In this document: piece by piece, positions 53,885 through 62,739 of the stretch
How positions within the stretch are numbered: position 1 is the stretch's first letter
How the letters are laid out: each line of letters opens with the position of its first letter
Origin: Vallitalea pronyensis
Lineage (GTDB): Bacteria > Bacillota > Clostridia > Lachnospirales > Vallitaleaceae
DNA: 64,000 bases
Direction: 5' to 3'
Assembly (NCBI RefSeq): GCF_018141445.1
Contig: NZ_CP058649.1
Coordinates: 1,321,001-1,385,000 of the forward strand
Translations under genes and position numbers: made by a program
The notes under the pieces: model-generated
Database searches by the model: none
Seen by the model: the letters and a program-made list of their open reading frames with translations, nothing else
What the model was told of the DNA's origin: nothing

Positions 53885-55006
53885 ATGAAATACTTTAGTG
53901 TTCCATCAGACTTTAAAAAAGAAACGATTGATAAGTATGATGCATTCAATGAGAAGTTTATAGGTAATAGAATTATTGAAACCTATGGACAGCTATCACA
54001 TTCTGACCTAGGGTCAGGAAGAGCAGGGGATCATATACCAATAGTCAGCAAAAAAAATATGGCTAAATATATTGATTATTCTTTGAAGAAGAAGATTAAA
54101 TTTAATTATACACTTAATTCAACCTGTTTAAGTAATCAGGAATTCAGTAATAGGGGAGCATTACATCTATTAAAATTTATTGAAGAATTATATGAGATGG
54201 GTATTGACACAATGACCGTTGCATTACCATCTTTAATGGAGCTGGTAAAAACATCCAAGTATCCAATTAAAATAAAGGCATCGACAGTTTGTCATATAAC
54301 CAACGCCGATAAGGCTTTATCCTATAAGAAACTTGGGGTGGATAGAATTGTAGTCGATGAAAGTGCAAATCGGGATTTTGGAGCCTTAAAAAGTATTCGC
54401 AATACGTTTGGTGATAAAGTAGAATTAATCGTTAATGTCATATGTTATAAAAACTGCATCTATCGAATGTTTCATCATAACCAGATGTCACATGATATAT
54501 CTTCAAATGAAAAGAGTGTAACGTATTACTCACATAGATGTATGATGAAAAGATGTGAAAAACCCTCGAATTTGTTGCGTATGAACTTTATAAGACCAGA
54601 GGATTTACAGCATTATGTAGGTATTGGTATCAGGTATTTCAAATTACAGGGTCGTCAAGCTGTTCAGAATGGGGATATTGTTGAGAGCGTTAAAAGATAT
54701 ATTTTAGAAGATTATAAAGGGAATTTACTGGATTTGCTCAATTGCTTTTCTCAAACAAATGCTTTCAATGTTTACTTGGATAATAAAAAACTAAAGGACT
54801 TTCTTCTACCTTTTGTTAAGAAGATAGGATTCTGTACAAATGATTGTAATACATGTAAATACTGTGAGGATTTTATTAAACAATGTGTGGATATAGATGA
54901 CACAAAAAGAATACATGAAGCGGCCCAGATATTTTACGAGAATTTTGATCAATATACGGCCAATATTAAAAAACTGTCCAAAGAAATAGGTGATAAAAGT
55001 GGCTAA
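53885..55006 (+). CDS. U32-family protein, copy 2
   Basis: This 373-residue protein is a paralogue of the protein at 51337. Shared parts are KYFSVPSDFKKETIDKYDAFN, ETYGQLSHSDLGSGRAGDHIP, LYEMGIDTMTVALPSLMELV, IKIKASTVCHITNADKALSYKKLGVDRIVVDES, RPEDLQHYVGIGIRYFKLQGR and the C-terminal C-x3-C-x2-C-x2-C-x6-C set, plus CYKNC and SHRC. Keeping every Cys position in both copies points to iron-sulphur clusters and a joint function. It encloses the free-standing C gene together with copy 1 and overlaps the next NRPS by 8 bases. The substrate may be a carrier-bound amino acid; that is inference. Confidence 0.82.
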   Translation: MKYFSVPSDFKKETIDKYDAFNEKFIGNRIIETYGQLSHSDLGSGRAGDHIPIVSKKNMAKYIDYSLKKKIKFNYTLNSTCLSNQEFSNRGALHLLKFIEELYEMGIDTMTVALPSLMELVKTSKYPIKIKASTVCHITNADKALSYKKLGVDRIVVDESANRDFGALKSIRNTFGDKVELIVNVICYKNCIYRMFHHNQMSHDISSNEKSVTYYSHRCMMKRCEKPSNLLRMNFIRPEDLQHYVGIGIRYFKLQGRQAVQNGDIVESVKRYILEDYKGNLLDLLNCFSQTNAFNVYLDNKKLKDFLLPFVKKIGFCTNDCNTCKYCEDFIKQCVDIDDTKRIHEAAQIFYENFDQYTANIKKLSKEIGDKSG

Positions 55007-58000
55007 TGGTAAACAAGCTAGCTCAACAGATAAAAGTAGCACGAGAGAAGTATTCGTATTGGATAATGCATTGGTGAAGCATATAGTTGATATTACCAAC
55101 AAGGAAGGGTTTTTAACCTATTGCTTTTTGACTTCAATTGTTATAAGTGTATTCTATAAAATAACGGGAAATGACAAAGTGGTTATTTCAGCACCTCCCC
55201 TAAAACAAAGTAATGATAATGACCATTACCAGAATACTGCTGATGTAATCAATAAGATAAACCCTACTACTAGTTATAGGGATTTTCTTGAAACCGTCAA
55301 ACATAACATGATAGAAGCATATCAAGATCCTGATCAGTCAAAAATAGATTCTGAAGCATATGGTATACAGCATGTATCCGTTGGCTTAACCTCGATTCAT
55401 CAAGTAAATGAGATGCGTAAAAAGAAGAGTCAGCTTAATGTGATCACCATCATATTTTCTAATTATGATGACCATAACATGATATTTGATTATGATAATC
55501 GGTATGTCCATGGGAGCTATATTCGTGGTTTTTATCAATCTTTTATAAATATATGTCATCAAGTCATGAACAATAAAAATATTGAAATGGGTAAGTTATT
55601 ACTTGTTAACGAAGAACAAAAAAAAGAGATACTAGCCTTTTCTAAAGGCCCACGAGCATGTCTGGATGATGAAATAACAATACCTGACATATTGAAAAGG
55701 GTTGTGGATAAAAGATCCGATAAAATAGCCATTATGACAACAGTAAATTATCAAGCAATATGCGAATTACTGGAAAACCCCCACAACACAGTCTCTGAAA
55801 AAAAAGAGATGCTGACATACGTATTTAAGCAACATGAACATGCGTTTAGAAAAGATATGTCTGATGGAAAGTTTTTTCTAAAATCCAAGATGAATATCTG
55901 TTTAGTGTTCAATGATTCGGCAAACAAAGTATGTGATTTATGTACAAGTAGTGGTAGTGTGTTTGCTCTTCATCACCATATTGGAGAGGATTACAAAAAG
56001 TGTGAGATAAGTGTCGTAAGTGTTGAAGAGTCTAACCTGTATCCGACACAAGATATTAATATGAAGATAACCATTGATTGTAGTCGTATCAATGGACTTA
56101 TTTATTTTATCAAAATATTGTATAAGTACGGTATTATAGATTTTAACGGGATACATTATGGTGTCACCCCAATGGATGATAGTGAATTTGAAGAAGAACG
56201 GGTGTATAAAAAAGAGGAAATAGGCACAACGAATAATCCGTTATTTGAAAAGCATACAGATCAAAATCGAGACATTGTTCTACTTGGAGATAAACCTGGA
56301 ACAGCAGGCGTTGGGTTATTATACTTAACGTCATTTTTAATAAGAAACGGCATAAAAGCCTGTTGCCATTTTGTAAATACAGCTTGGGATTATAAGTCTT
56401 TAGTGAAAGACATAACAGAAATCATTAAGAACACCAATCCTAGAATTATGGGTATTAGTATGAAATGGTTTCCTCATATGGAGAGAGTTTATGAAATAGC
56501 AAGAATCATAAAAAATCATAATAAAGACATTATTGTATGTGTTGGAGGTGATACTGCTTCGTATTTTTGCCATGAGGTAATAAAGAATAATCATATTGAT
56601 TATGTTATTCGTGGCGATGGGGAACTACCACTACTCCATTTATGTAAGGGGAGTCAGGATATACCCAATGTAATCTATAAAAAGGGTAATGATGTGGTCA
56701 ACAAACCGATAACGTATGTACAAAGTAAAGAAAATATCGATCAACACATGGCGTTAGAACCGATTACGGATCTTGTCACGTCTACAGATTCTATTGTATA
56801 TACGAACTTATATATACCTACACATAGAGGATGTCGGTTCACATGTATTCAATGTGGGGGTTCTCAATCCGTACAACGCGATATATTTTGTAGACAACAA
56901 ACATCATGTTGGAGGGATCCATACAAGGTAAGGCAAGATATTATTCATCTGCGAGAATATGTATCCACCTATATGTTCAGTTTTGATTATGGGCATGAAC
57001 ATTATTATGATTATTGTAAAAGCATGTGGAAAGGCATTGATTTGTCCAACCATCAATGCGCTTTTTTTAGTTTAGATGTTGTGTCAGAAGAATTAATTGA
57101 TTTGTTATGTCACACATTTAAATACGTTAGACTCAATATTGACATCTGTAGCTTATCACAGAACCATAGAAAAAAGCTAGCCAATAATGGGTTAACGAGG
57201 CCTCAACTAACAGATGATCACATCTGTGAGTTTCTTCATGCCTGTGATAAATATGCTAATTGCCACGTGGATATGTATATGATTTCTGGAATGCCACTTT
57301 ATGAAGATAGTGATATGGTGGCAGATAAGAAGTTTCTAACCACGTTATTAGGAAAATATAGATGTATCAATGATCTACAATGGGGGCATTTACATGCACA
57401 ACCAGGTGCTTGTATTGTAGATGATGTTCATAAATATGCAATGGAATCCGAAGCAATTACTTATGACGATTTCCTGGGATTTAGTAAGCAAAACATGTAT
57501 GGAAAAAGAAGTTATCCATCCTTAATGCATTATAATTATCCACTTATCAACTATAAGGATCAGCAATTTAATAAGGATATCAGACAACACTTTCTTGAGA
57601 TGAGCTATGAAATTAAAAAGTATCATCAACAAAATAGATATAGGCAAATAAAATATGGGTTTATTACTTATGGCGAACTTGATAAGCTATCTAATATCAT
57701 CGCATTTGAGCTTATTCAAAATGATGCAGGTAAAGGAGATGCCGTTATCTTGTTGGTGAAGGATAGAATTAAACTGGCAGCTTCCATGATTGCTGTAGCA
57801 AAATTAGGGTGTATATATGTACCTGTTGATTATCATATACCTAAGGATAGAATCAGACAAATTCGATATAATTGCAAAGCTCAAGTGATGATAACAGATG
57901 TGGATGATGGTGAGAAGGTATGGGACTGTCATTATGTTGATGTAAGAAAAATGGATCAAGAAGTACAGACTATGGAAATTGGTCAGTCTAGCATAAACAA

Positions 58001-59300
58001 CACCTTATATATTATCTATACATCGGGTTCAACAGGTCATCCAAAGGGCGTTCCAATTAAACAAGGTGGCGTTATTAATTATACTAAATGGAGAATAAAT
58101 CAATACCATATTACAGATAGGGATAGGGGCATACAGCTATTATCTGAATCATTTGATGGCTTTGTTTCTAATTTTTATACAAGCCTCTTCAGTGGCTCAA
58201 GTCTTGTCATGCCATCTCATCATCACATGAAGGACTATGTGGCTATTCAGAACATCATCAAAGAAAAACAGATAACCCATACAAGTCTCGTACCAAGTAT
58301 GTATGGTTTACTCTTAACCCATGCAGGACAAAAGCTAGAGTCATTGAGATTGGTTGTGTTAGCTGGAGAAAAAACCAAGGCAGAAACGATTAAGATAAGT
58401 CAAACATATCATGAGCATATTCAACTCATTAACGAGTATGGACCCACAGAAAATACAGTCGCAACAACAGCACATGTGCAACTATCAGCAGAAGACCCGG
58501 ATATAATAGGTAGGCCAATAGCCAATACAAAATTGTATATTCTTAATCATGATAATAACTTAATGCCTATAGGTATTGCTGGTGAGATAGGTATTGCTGG
58601 TGTTGGCTTATTTAATGGTTATATCCATCAAGATGAACGCAACGAAGAAAAATTACTTAAAAACCCTTTTGAAAAAAATGACGTTATCTACAAAACTGGG
58701 GATATTGGTGAATGGCTAGAGAATGGAAATATTCGTTTCTTGGGGAGAGAAGGCAGACAAATTAAACATAGAGGTGTCCGAATGGAATTAGATGACATAG
58801 AGCAGAATATTCAATGTTGTCATGGGATTATAGCATGTGCGGTTATTGTGAAAGGAGATGAAGAATCTCAGGATGTTGTTGCATATATAACGGCTACATC
58901 AGGCTTTGAAATGGATGGTTTTTTAAAAGAACTTGGGGATAAACTTCCCAAACAGCTTATGCCAGACAATGTCATTTTATTGGATCACTTACCTATATCC
59001 TATACAGGAAAGATAGATTATGACCGTCTCCATAAAATGAAGGATGAGAGTAAGTCCACTAAGCAATGTACACATAATATAGGAGAAACAGAAGCAATCA
59101 TTCTAGATTTATGGAAAAAGATATTATCAAAAGACCACATTGGAGTGGAGGATAGTTTTTTTGATAGCGGTGGAAACTCACTATTACTCATGGACTTATA
59201 TATGGAGCTTAGTCGTCTTTATCCCTTAAAAGTCACCGTAACGGATTTGTTTGCACATCCAACTATTTCGAAAATGGCAAGATTAATTGATGTTGGTTAA
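54999..59300 (+). CDS. NRPS with adenylation domain interrupted by a B12-binding radical SAM insertion
   Basis: The 1433 residues read in this order. First, a condensation C-lobe only (about 15-200), lacking the HHxxxDG half. Second, the first strand of an adenylation domain (IPDILKRVVDKRSDKIAIM, 228 on). Third, an insertion of about 635 residues. Last, the rest of the adenylation domain from YGFITYGEL at 886 (A3 IYTSGSTGHPKG at 1007, A5 NEYGPTEN near 1146, YKTGDIGEWL, GREGRQIKHRGVRMELDD) and a carrier domain (SGGNSLL, Ser1394). The insertion holds an unknown part (250-420), a cobalamin-binding fold (424-560: GISMKWFPHMERVYEIARI, VGGDTASY, YVIRGDGE) and a radical SAM domain with GCRFTCIQC (Cys612, 616, 619). 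The code reads DGSSVAEVAK, which I cannot assign. GTG 54999 is preferred. Confidence 0.9.
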   Translation: MANGKQASSTDKSSTREVFVLDNALVKHIVDITNKEGFLTYCFLTSIVISVFYKITGNDKVVISAPPLKQSNDNDHYQNTADVINKINPTTSYRDFLETVKHNMIEAYQDPDQSKIDSEAYGIQHVSVGLTSIHQVNEMRKKKSQLNVITIIFSNYDDHNMIFDYDNRYVHGSYIRGFYQSFINICHQVMNNKNIEMGKLLLVNEEQKKEILAFSKGPRACLDDEITIPDILKRVVDKRSDKIAIMTTVNYQAICELLENPHNTVSEKKEMLTYVFKQHEHAFRKDMSDGKFFLKSKMNICLVFNDSANKVCDLCTSSGSVFALHHHIGEDYKKCEISVVSVEESNLYPTQDINMKITIDCSRINGLIYFIKILYKYGIIDFNGIHYGVTPMDDSEFEEERVYKKEEIGTTNNPLFEKHTDQNRDIVLLGDKPGTAGVGLLYLTSFLIRNGIKACCHFVNTAWDYKSLVKDITEIIKNTNPRIMGISMKWFPHMERVYEIARIIKNHNKDIIVCVGGDTASYFCHEVIKNNHIDYVIRGDGELPLLHLCKGSQDIPNVIYKKGNDVVNKPITYVQSKENIDQHMALEPITDLVTSTDSIVYTNLYIPTHRGCRFTCIQCGGSQSVQRDIFCRQQTSCWRDPYKVRQDIIHLREYVSTYMFSFDYGHEHYYDYCKSMWKGIDLSNHQCAFFSLDVVSEELIDLLCHTFKYVRLNIDICSLSQNHRKKLANNGLTRPQLTDDHICEFLHACDKYANCHVDMYMISGMPLYEDSDMVADKKFLTTLLGKYRCINDLQWGHLHAQPGACIVDDVHKYAMESEAITYDDFLGFSKQNMYGKRSYPSLMHYNYPLINYKDQQFNKDIRQHFLEMSYEIKKYHQQNRYRQIKYGFITYGELDKLSNIIAFELIQNDAGKGDAVILLVKDRIKLAASMIAVAKLGCIYVPVDYHIPKDRIRQIRYNCKAQVMITDVDDGEKVWDCHYVDVRKMDQEVQTMEIGQSSINNTLYIIYTSGSTGHPKGVPIKQGGVINYTKWRINQYHITDRDRGIQLLSESFDGFVSNFYTSLFSGSSLVMPSHHHMKDYVAIQNIIKEKQITHTSLVPSMYGLLLTHAGQKLESLRLVVLAGEKTKAETIKISQTYHEHIQLINEYGPTENTVATTAHVQLSAEDPDIIGRPIANTKLYILNHDNNLMPIGIAGEIGIAGVGLFNGYIHQDERNEEKLLKNPFEKNDVIYKTGDIGEWLENGNIRFLGREGRQIKHRGVRMELDDIEQNIQCCHGIIACAVIVKGDEESQDVVAYITATSGFEMDGFLKELGDKLPKQLMPDNVILLDHLPISYTGKIDYDRLHKMKDESKSTKQCTHNIGETEAIILDLWKKILSKDHIGVEDSFFDSGGNSLLLMDLYMELSRLYPLKVTVTDLFAHPTISKMARLIDVG

Positions 59301-59370
59301 CATGTCATTATCTTGGTGGATATACGAGATGTAATAAGGTATGGAAATATAAAGTAGGGAGGAAAAAGCA

Positions 59371-61014
59371 ATGAAAATATTGGGAATAGGCGGATCGGAC
59401 CATGATTTATCCAGCTGTTTACTGAAAGATGATGACATATTAATTACAATAGAAGAAGAAAGACTTTCTAAAGAAAAGCACGGAAGCGGGGTTAGATCAT
59501 GTACTTTGAATTCTGTGGATTATTGCCTCAATGAATACAATTATAACTATGAAGATATGGATATGATCATTACCAGTGATTTATTTTTTCCAAGATTAAA
59601 TAGTAGAAAACCCTTTATTGACAAAATGATTAAAATAAATCACCATCTTGCACATAATGCATGTGCTTATTATTTATCGGGATATGATGAGGCAGCTCTT
59701 TTGACCATTGATGGAAATGGGAGTATTTTTGCATTTGAATCTTCAGAAACGGTTACATTGGGATATGCTAATGGAAAAACATTAAGCACAATAGACAAAG
59801 CTTATGGAGCAGCTGGTGTTGGTTCGATAGATAATACATCAGCTAATGAAAATTCACTAGGACGTTTCTACTCCTTTTTTAATACAGTATGTGGTTTTGG
59901 ATTTCGTGATTCCGGTAAGTTAATGGGGTTATCATCATATGGTGAAGGCAATTATGTTAATGAAATGAGAAAATTTGCAAAGGTAGAAGTGGATTCAAAG
60001 TCTCATTTGAATATACAAATTGACTTAAAATCCAGTGGATTAAAAGATTTTCTAAAATACGTATTTCTCAAAAAGACAGAAGAAGAGAAATTTAAAGTTA
60101 AAGCAGATATCGCATATTCTGCACAATACCTGCTAGAAGAATTTATTTTTATTATTATGAACCATTTATATGAAAAAACAAAGTGTAAAAAGTTATGTTA
60201 TTCTGGAGGTGTTGCTTATAATAGTGTAATAAATGGGAAAATCCTTAAAAATACTCCTTTTGAGCAAGTATTTATACCACCAGCAGCAGGTGATTCAGGA
60301 ATTGCTATAGGAGCAGCACTATATGGTTACTATCATATATTAGATAATCCACTTAAAAAAAGAAAACAGTTAAAACATGCCTACACAGGTAGAACCTATA
60401 ATGAAGATAATATTCTTCATGCTTTTAAAAAGTTCAAGGATTTCATTACATACGAAAAATTAGGAAAAGAAAAAGTACTAGAGATAGCAGCCTCTTGTCT
60501 TAAAAAAGGGAGGATTATTGGATGGTTTCAAGGAAAATCTGAAATCGGACCACGTGCTTTAGGTAACAGAAGCATTCTAGCTGACCCTAGAAGGAAAGAT
60601 ATGAAGGATATCATTAATTCAAAGGTTAAATTTAGGGAAAGTTTTCGACCATTTGCCCCAGTTATATTAAGAGAAAAGGTGAATGAATATTTTAAAACAG
60701 ATTTTCCAGACAACCCATTTATGCTCTATGTAAGTGAAGTTCAGGAAGATAAGAAAGAGATAATTCCTGCTGTCACCCATGTGGATGGCACCGCACGTTT
60801 ACAGACAATAGATGACATGACCAATGAAATGTACTATAAGTTAATACAGAAGTTCTATGAACTGACACATGTGCCAGTATTACTGAATACATCATTTAAT
60901 ACCAAAGGTAAGCCTATTGTCGAATCACCTTACGATGCTATAGAATGCTATTTGGATTGTGACATGGATGATTTATTTATCGGTGATTATCAAGTAACAA
61001 AGATTAAGAATTAA
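59371..61014 (+). CDS. NodU/CmcH-family O-carbamoyltransferase
   Basis: This 547-residue enzyme moves a carbamoyl group from carbamoyl phosphate, through an adenylate, to a hydroxyl group. The N-terminal Kae1-like domain has ILGIGGSDHDLSSCLLKDD, EEERLSKEKHGSG, NHHLAHNACAYYLSGYDEAALLTIDGNGS and KLMGLSSYGEG. The C-terminal YrdC-like part has CYSGGVAYNSVINGK, PPAAGDSGIAIGAAL, GWFQGKSEIGPRALGNRSILADPR and LLNTSFNTKGKPIVESP. All parts of the family are present and length is normal. In this cluster it implies a hydroxyl acceptor on the product. AGTAGGGAGGAAAAAGCA precedes the ATG. Confidence 0.93.
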   Translation: MKILGIGGSDHDLSSCLLKDDDILITIEEERLSKEKHGSGVRSCTLNSVDYCLNEYNYNYEDMDMIITSDLFFPRLNSRKPFIDKMIKINHHLAHNACAYYLSGYDEAALLTIDGNGSIFAFESSETVTLGYANGKTLSTIDKAYGAAGVGSIDNTSANENSLGRFYSFFNTVCGFGFRDSGKLMGLSSYGEGNYVNEMRKFAKVEVDSKSHLNIQIDLKSSGLKDFLKYVFLKKTEEEKFKVKADIAYSAQYLLEEFIFIIMNHLYEKTKCKKLCYSGGVAYNSVINGKILKNTPFEQVFIPPAAGDSGIAIGAALYGYYHILDNPLKKRKQLKHAYTGRTYNEDNILHAFKKFKDFITYEKLGKEKVLEIAASCLKKGRIIGWFQGKSEIGPRALGNRSILADPRRKDMKDIINSKVKFRESFRPFAPVILREKVNEYFKTDFPDNPFMLYVSEVQEDKKEIIPAVTHVDGTARLQTIDDMTNEMYYKLIQKFYELTHVPVLLNTSFNTKGKPIVESPYDAIECYLDCDMDDLFIGDYQVTKIKN

Positions 61015-61063
61015 GCTTAGATATTTGCATGATAATGATTTAATAGTAAAGGAGAAGGATAAT

Positions 61064-62368
61064 ATGGATTCATTCGTTAATATATTAAGTTCTAATGACA
61101 AGGTAACAAGCACTGGTGATGTGCCTTCGGGATATAATAAACGAATTTTTGTACCCGCATATAGTTGGAATGAAAAACATTATTACTATTTAATAGACAC
61201 AGAAAATAAAGCCGTCAAACGATGGGTCGTTGATATTCATACTGCAAAAACGAAGCTAAAAACATATATGAAAGAAAATCATCATTATACGTGGCGCAAT
61301 AAATTATTAGATGCACTGGAATTTTCTTTTGTACCTCACTCATCCATCTATCATCATGGCAAAATATATGTTAGTTCAGTTAATAGCTATTATATGATAG
61401 TTCTTGATGCAGAGCATAACACCTATGATATTATTTTGGACAATGAGATGAAAATGATATCATCAACGAATGTAATCATGGATGATCATATTATTTATGT
61501 AAGATACAGTGCAAAAAATAGAGTAGATAATGTTCAGCATGGCGTACCATTACAAGCTGAAACAGTCCGTTATAACTTGAATGATAAAACATATACAGTA
61601 ATCAATAGGTTCGAATGCAATAATATTGTTCATAGTGTATCCATCACACCGGATAACAAATATATCATATCTGTTGCCACAACATCAGATCCTTATGTGG
61701 CGTTTACAGAAAATCCAAAGGCAATGTATCAAGATAAGCCATATATGCGGAAGATGCTTGAGAAAGGATTAAAAGAATCTCAGATTCATATCTATGATAT
61801 TGAAAAGAACACATTTAAAGTCATTGAGTTAAATAATACACCAGCACATATTGAGCATGATTTACATGACCCAAGCTTATGCTATATATCCTCACATAGT
61901 CTAGGTGTTAATCAGATTGATGGTTTTATCTATAGCTTTGGCAAATCCAGTATTAACAAACTCAAATTACAGGAAGAATCAATAATTACGGATACATACG
62001 AATCAATGGATTTTCTTAGAATTCCTTCTCATAAGTTGTTTACCTATAATAATAGAAAATTGATTGCAGCAACCGTCTTCCCACAACAGATTCATATCAT
62101 TGATTATCATACCATGGAAATTTACAAAAAAATATATCTGGATAAGGCCATTGAACCAGTCGATTTTTCAGATGGCCCTTTTAAATACCCAAGAGCAGAC
62201 AAAACACCTTTTTCAGTACATCCTATTAGCGAATCACCCTACATGTATTTTGTTGGAGGAAAATCCATCAAGCTATATAATCAAGAAACAGATAAAACAG
62301 AGTGCGTTATTCATTACAACAAAAATAATGATCCAATTGCTGTTCTCGGGCATTCTGTCATTTGGTGA
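61064..62368 (+). CDS. Predicted beta-propeller protein of unknown role
   Basis: This 434-residue protein shows repeated four-strand units of beta-propeller type: GYNKRIFVPAYSWNEKHYYYLID, HHGKIYVSSVNSYYMIVLDAE, SVSITPDNKYIISVATTSDP, ESQIHIYDIEKNTFKVIEL and SPYMYFVGGKSIKLYNQE. The pattern resembles YVTN/WD-like or lactonase-like propellers, but no catalytic residues are obvious. No signal peptide. ATG 61064 follows AAAGGAG by 9 bases; the open frame begins at 61025. It lies between the carbamoyltransferase and the carrier protein, so it may be a tailoring enzyme or scaffold. I cannot assign a reaction. Confidence 0.65.
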   Translation: MDSFVNILSSNDKVTSTGDVPSGYNKRIFVPAYSWNEKHYYYLIDTENKAVKRWVVDIHTAKTKLKTYMKENHHYTWRNKLLDALEFSFVPHSSIYHHGKIYVSSVNSYYMIVLDAEHNTYDIILDNEMKMISSTNVIMDDHIIYVRYSAKNRVDNVQHGVPLQAETVRYNLNDKTYTVINRFECNNIVHSVSITPDNKYIISVATTSDPYVAFTENPKAMYQDKPYMRKMLEKGLKESQIHIYDIEKNTFKVIELNNTPAHIEHDLHDPSLCYISSHSLGVNQIDGFIYSFGKSSINKLKLQEESIITDTYESMDFLRIPSHKLFTYNNRKLIAATVFPQQIHIIDYHTMEIYKKIYLDKAIEPVDFSDGPFKYPRADKTPFSVHPISESPYMYFVGGKSIKLYNQETDKTECVIHYNKNNDPIAVLGHSVIW

Positions 62369-62439
62369 TAGGATTCTATTGTACGTTGTTAAATGATTAA
62401 TTAAAAATGAAAATTATTGATGTAAATGGAGGAGAAAAA

Positions 62440-62685
62440 ATGGATAAAAGTAATCGTGCAATGCTGAGCAAACTCACAGAAATTTGCAAGGAGAATTTAG
62501 GTATTAATGACACATTAATCATGGAAAAAAGTTTAGCATCCTATATTAATAATTCAATTGATTTTATCAAAATTGTGGTTGCAGTTGAAACAGAATATAA
62601 CATTGAGTTTACGGATGACGAACTTGAAACAGATAATTTTGAAACAGTCAAAGATTTAATTGAATTCATACAAAACAAATTATGA
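62440..62685 (+). CDS. Acyl/peptidyl carrier protein
   Basis: This 81-residue protein is a free carrier domain: acidic, four-helix pattern, with the phosphopantetheine attachment Ser39 in NNSIDFIKIVVAVETEYNIEF. The usual D-S-L is N-S-I here. ATG 62440 follows GGAGGAG; the frame is open to 62407 without a ribosome site. A free carrier beside a chorismatase-like gene may hold an aromatic or acyl unit for the first or second NRPS. No adenylation enzyme dedicated to it is seen before the window ends. Confidence 0.88.
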   Translation: MDKSNRAMLSKLTEICKENLGINDTLIMEKSLASYINNSIDFIKIVVAVETEYNIEFTDDELETDNFETVKDLIEFIQNKL

Positions 62686-62739
62686 TATAGTTTTTATCAT
62701 GGCATTGAATACCCACGAAGGGTGTTGTCAGGAGGAAAT

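Noticed and set aside
51337..55006. U32 proteins as proteases
   Set aside because: Despite the family label, the well-studied members are iron-sulphur hydroxylation or cofactor proteins; the conserved Cys sets here fit that better than proteolysis.
58100..58520. Substrate of the second NRPS adenylation domain
   Set aside because: The code read by eye (DGSSVAEVAK) matches none that I can recall, and the insertion may affect the pocket; I decline to name an amino acid.
46784..59300. Thioesterase or reductase release domain on either NRPS
   Set aside because: Neither protein has a C-terminal GxSxG or reductase domain; the first ends in an epimerisation domain and the second in a carrier domain. 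Release may be encoded beyond the window.
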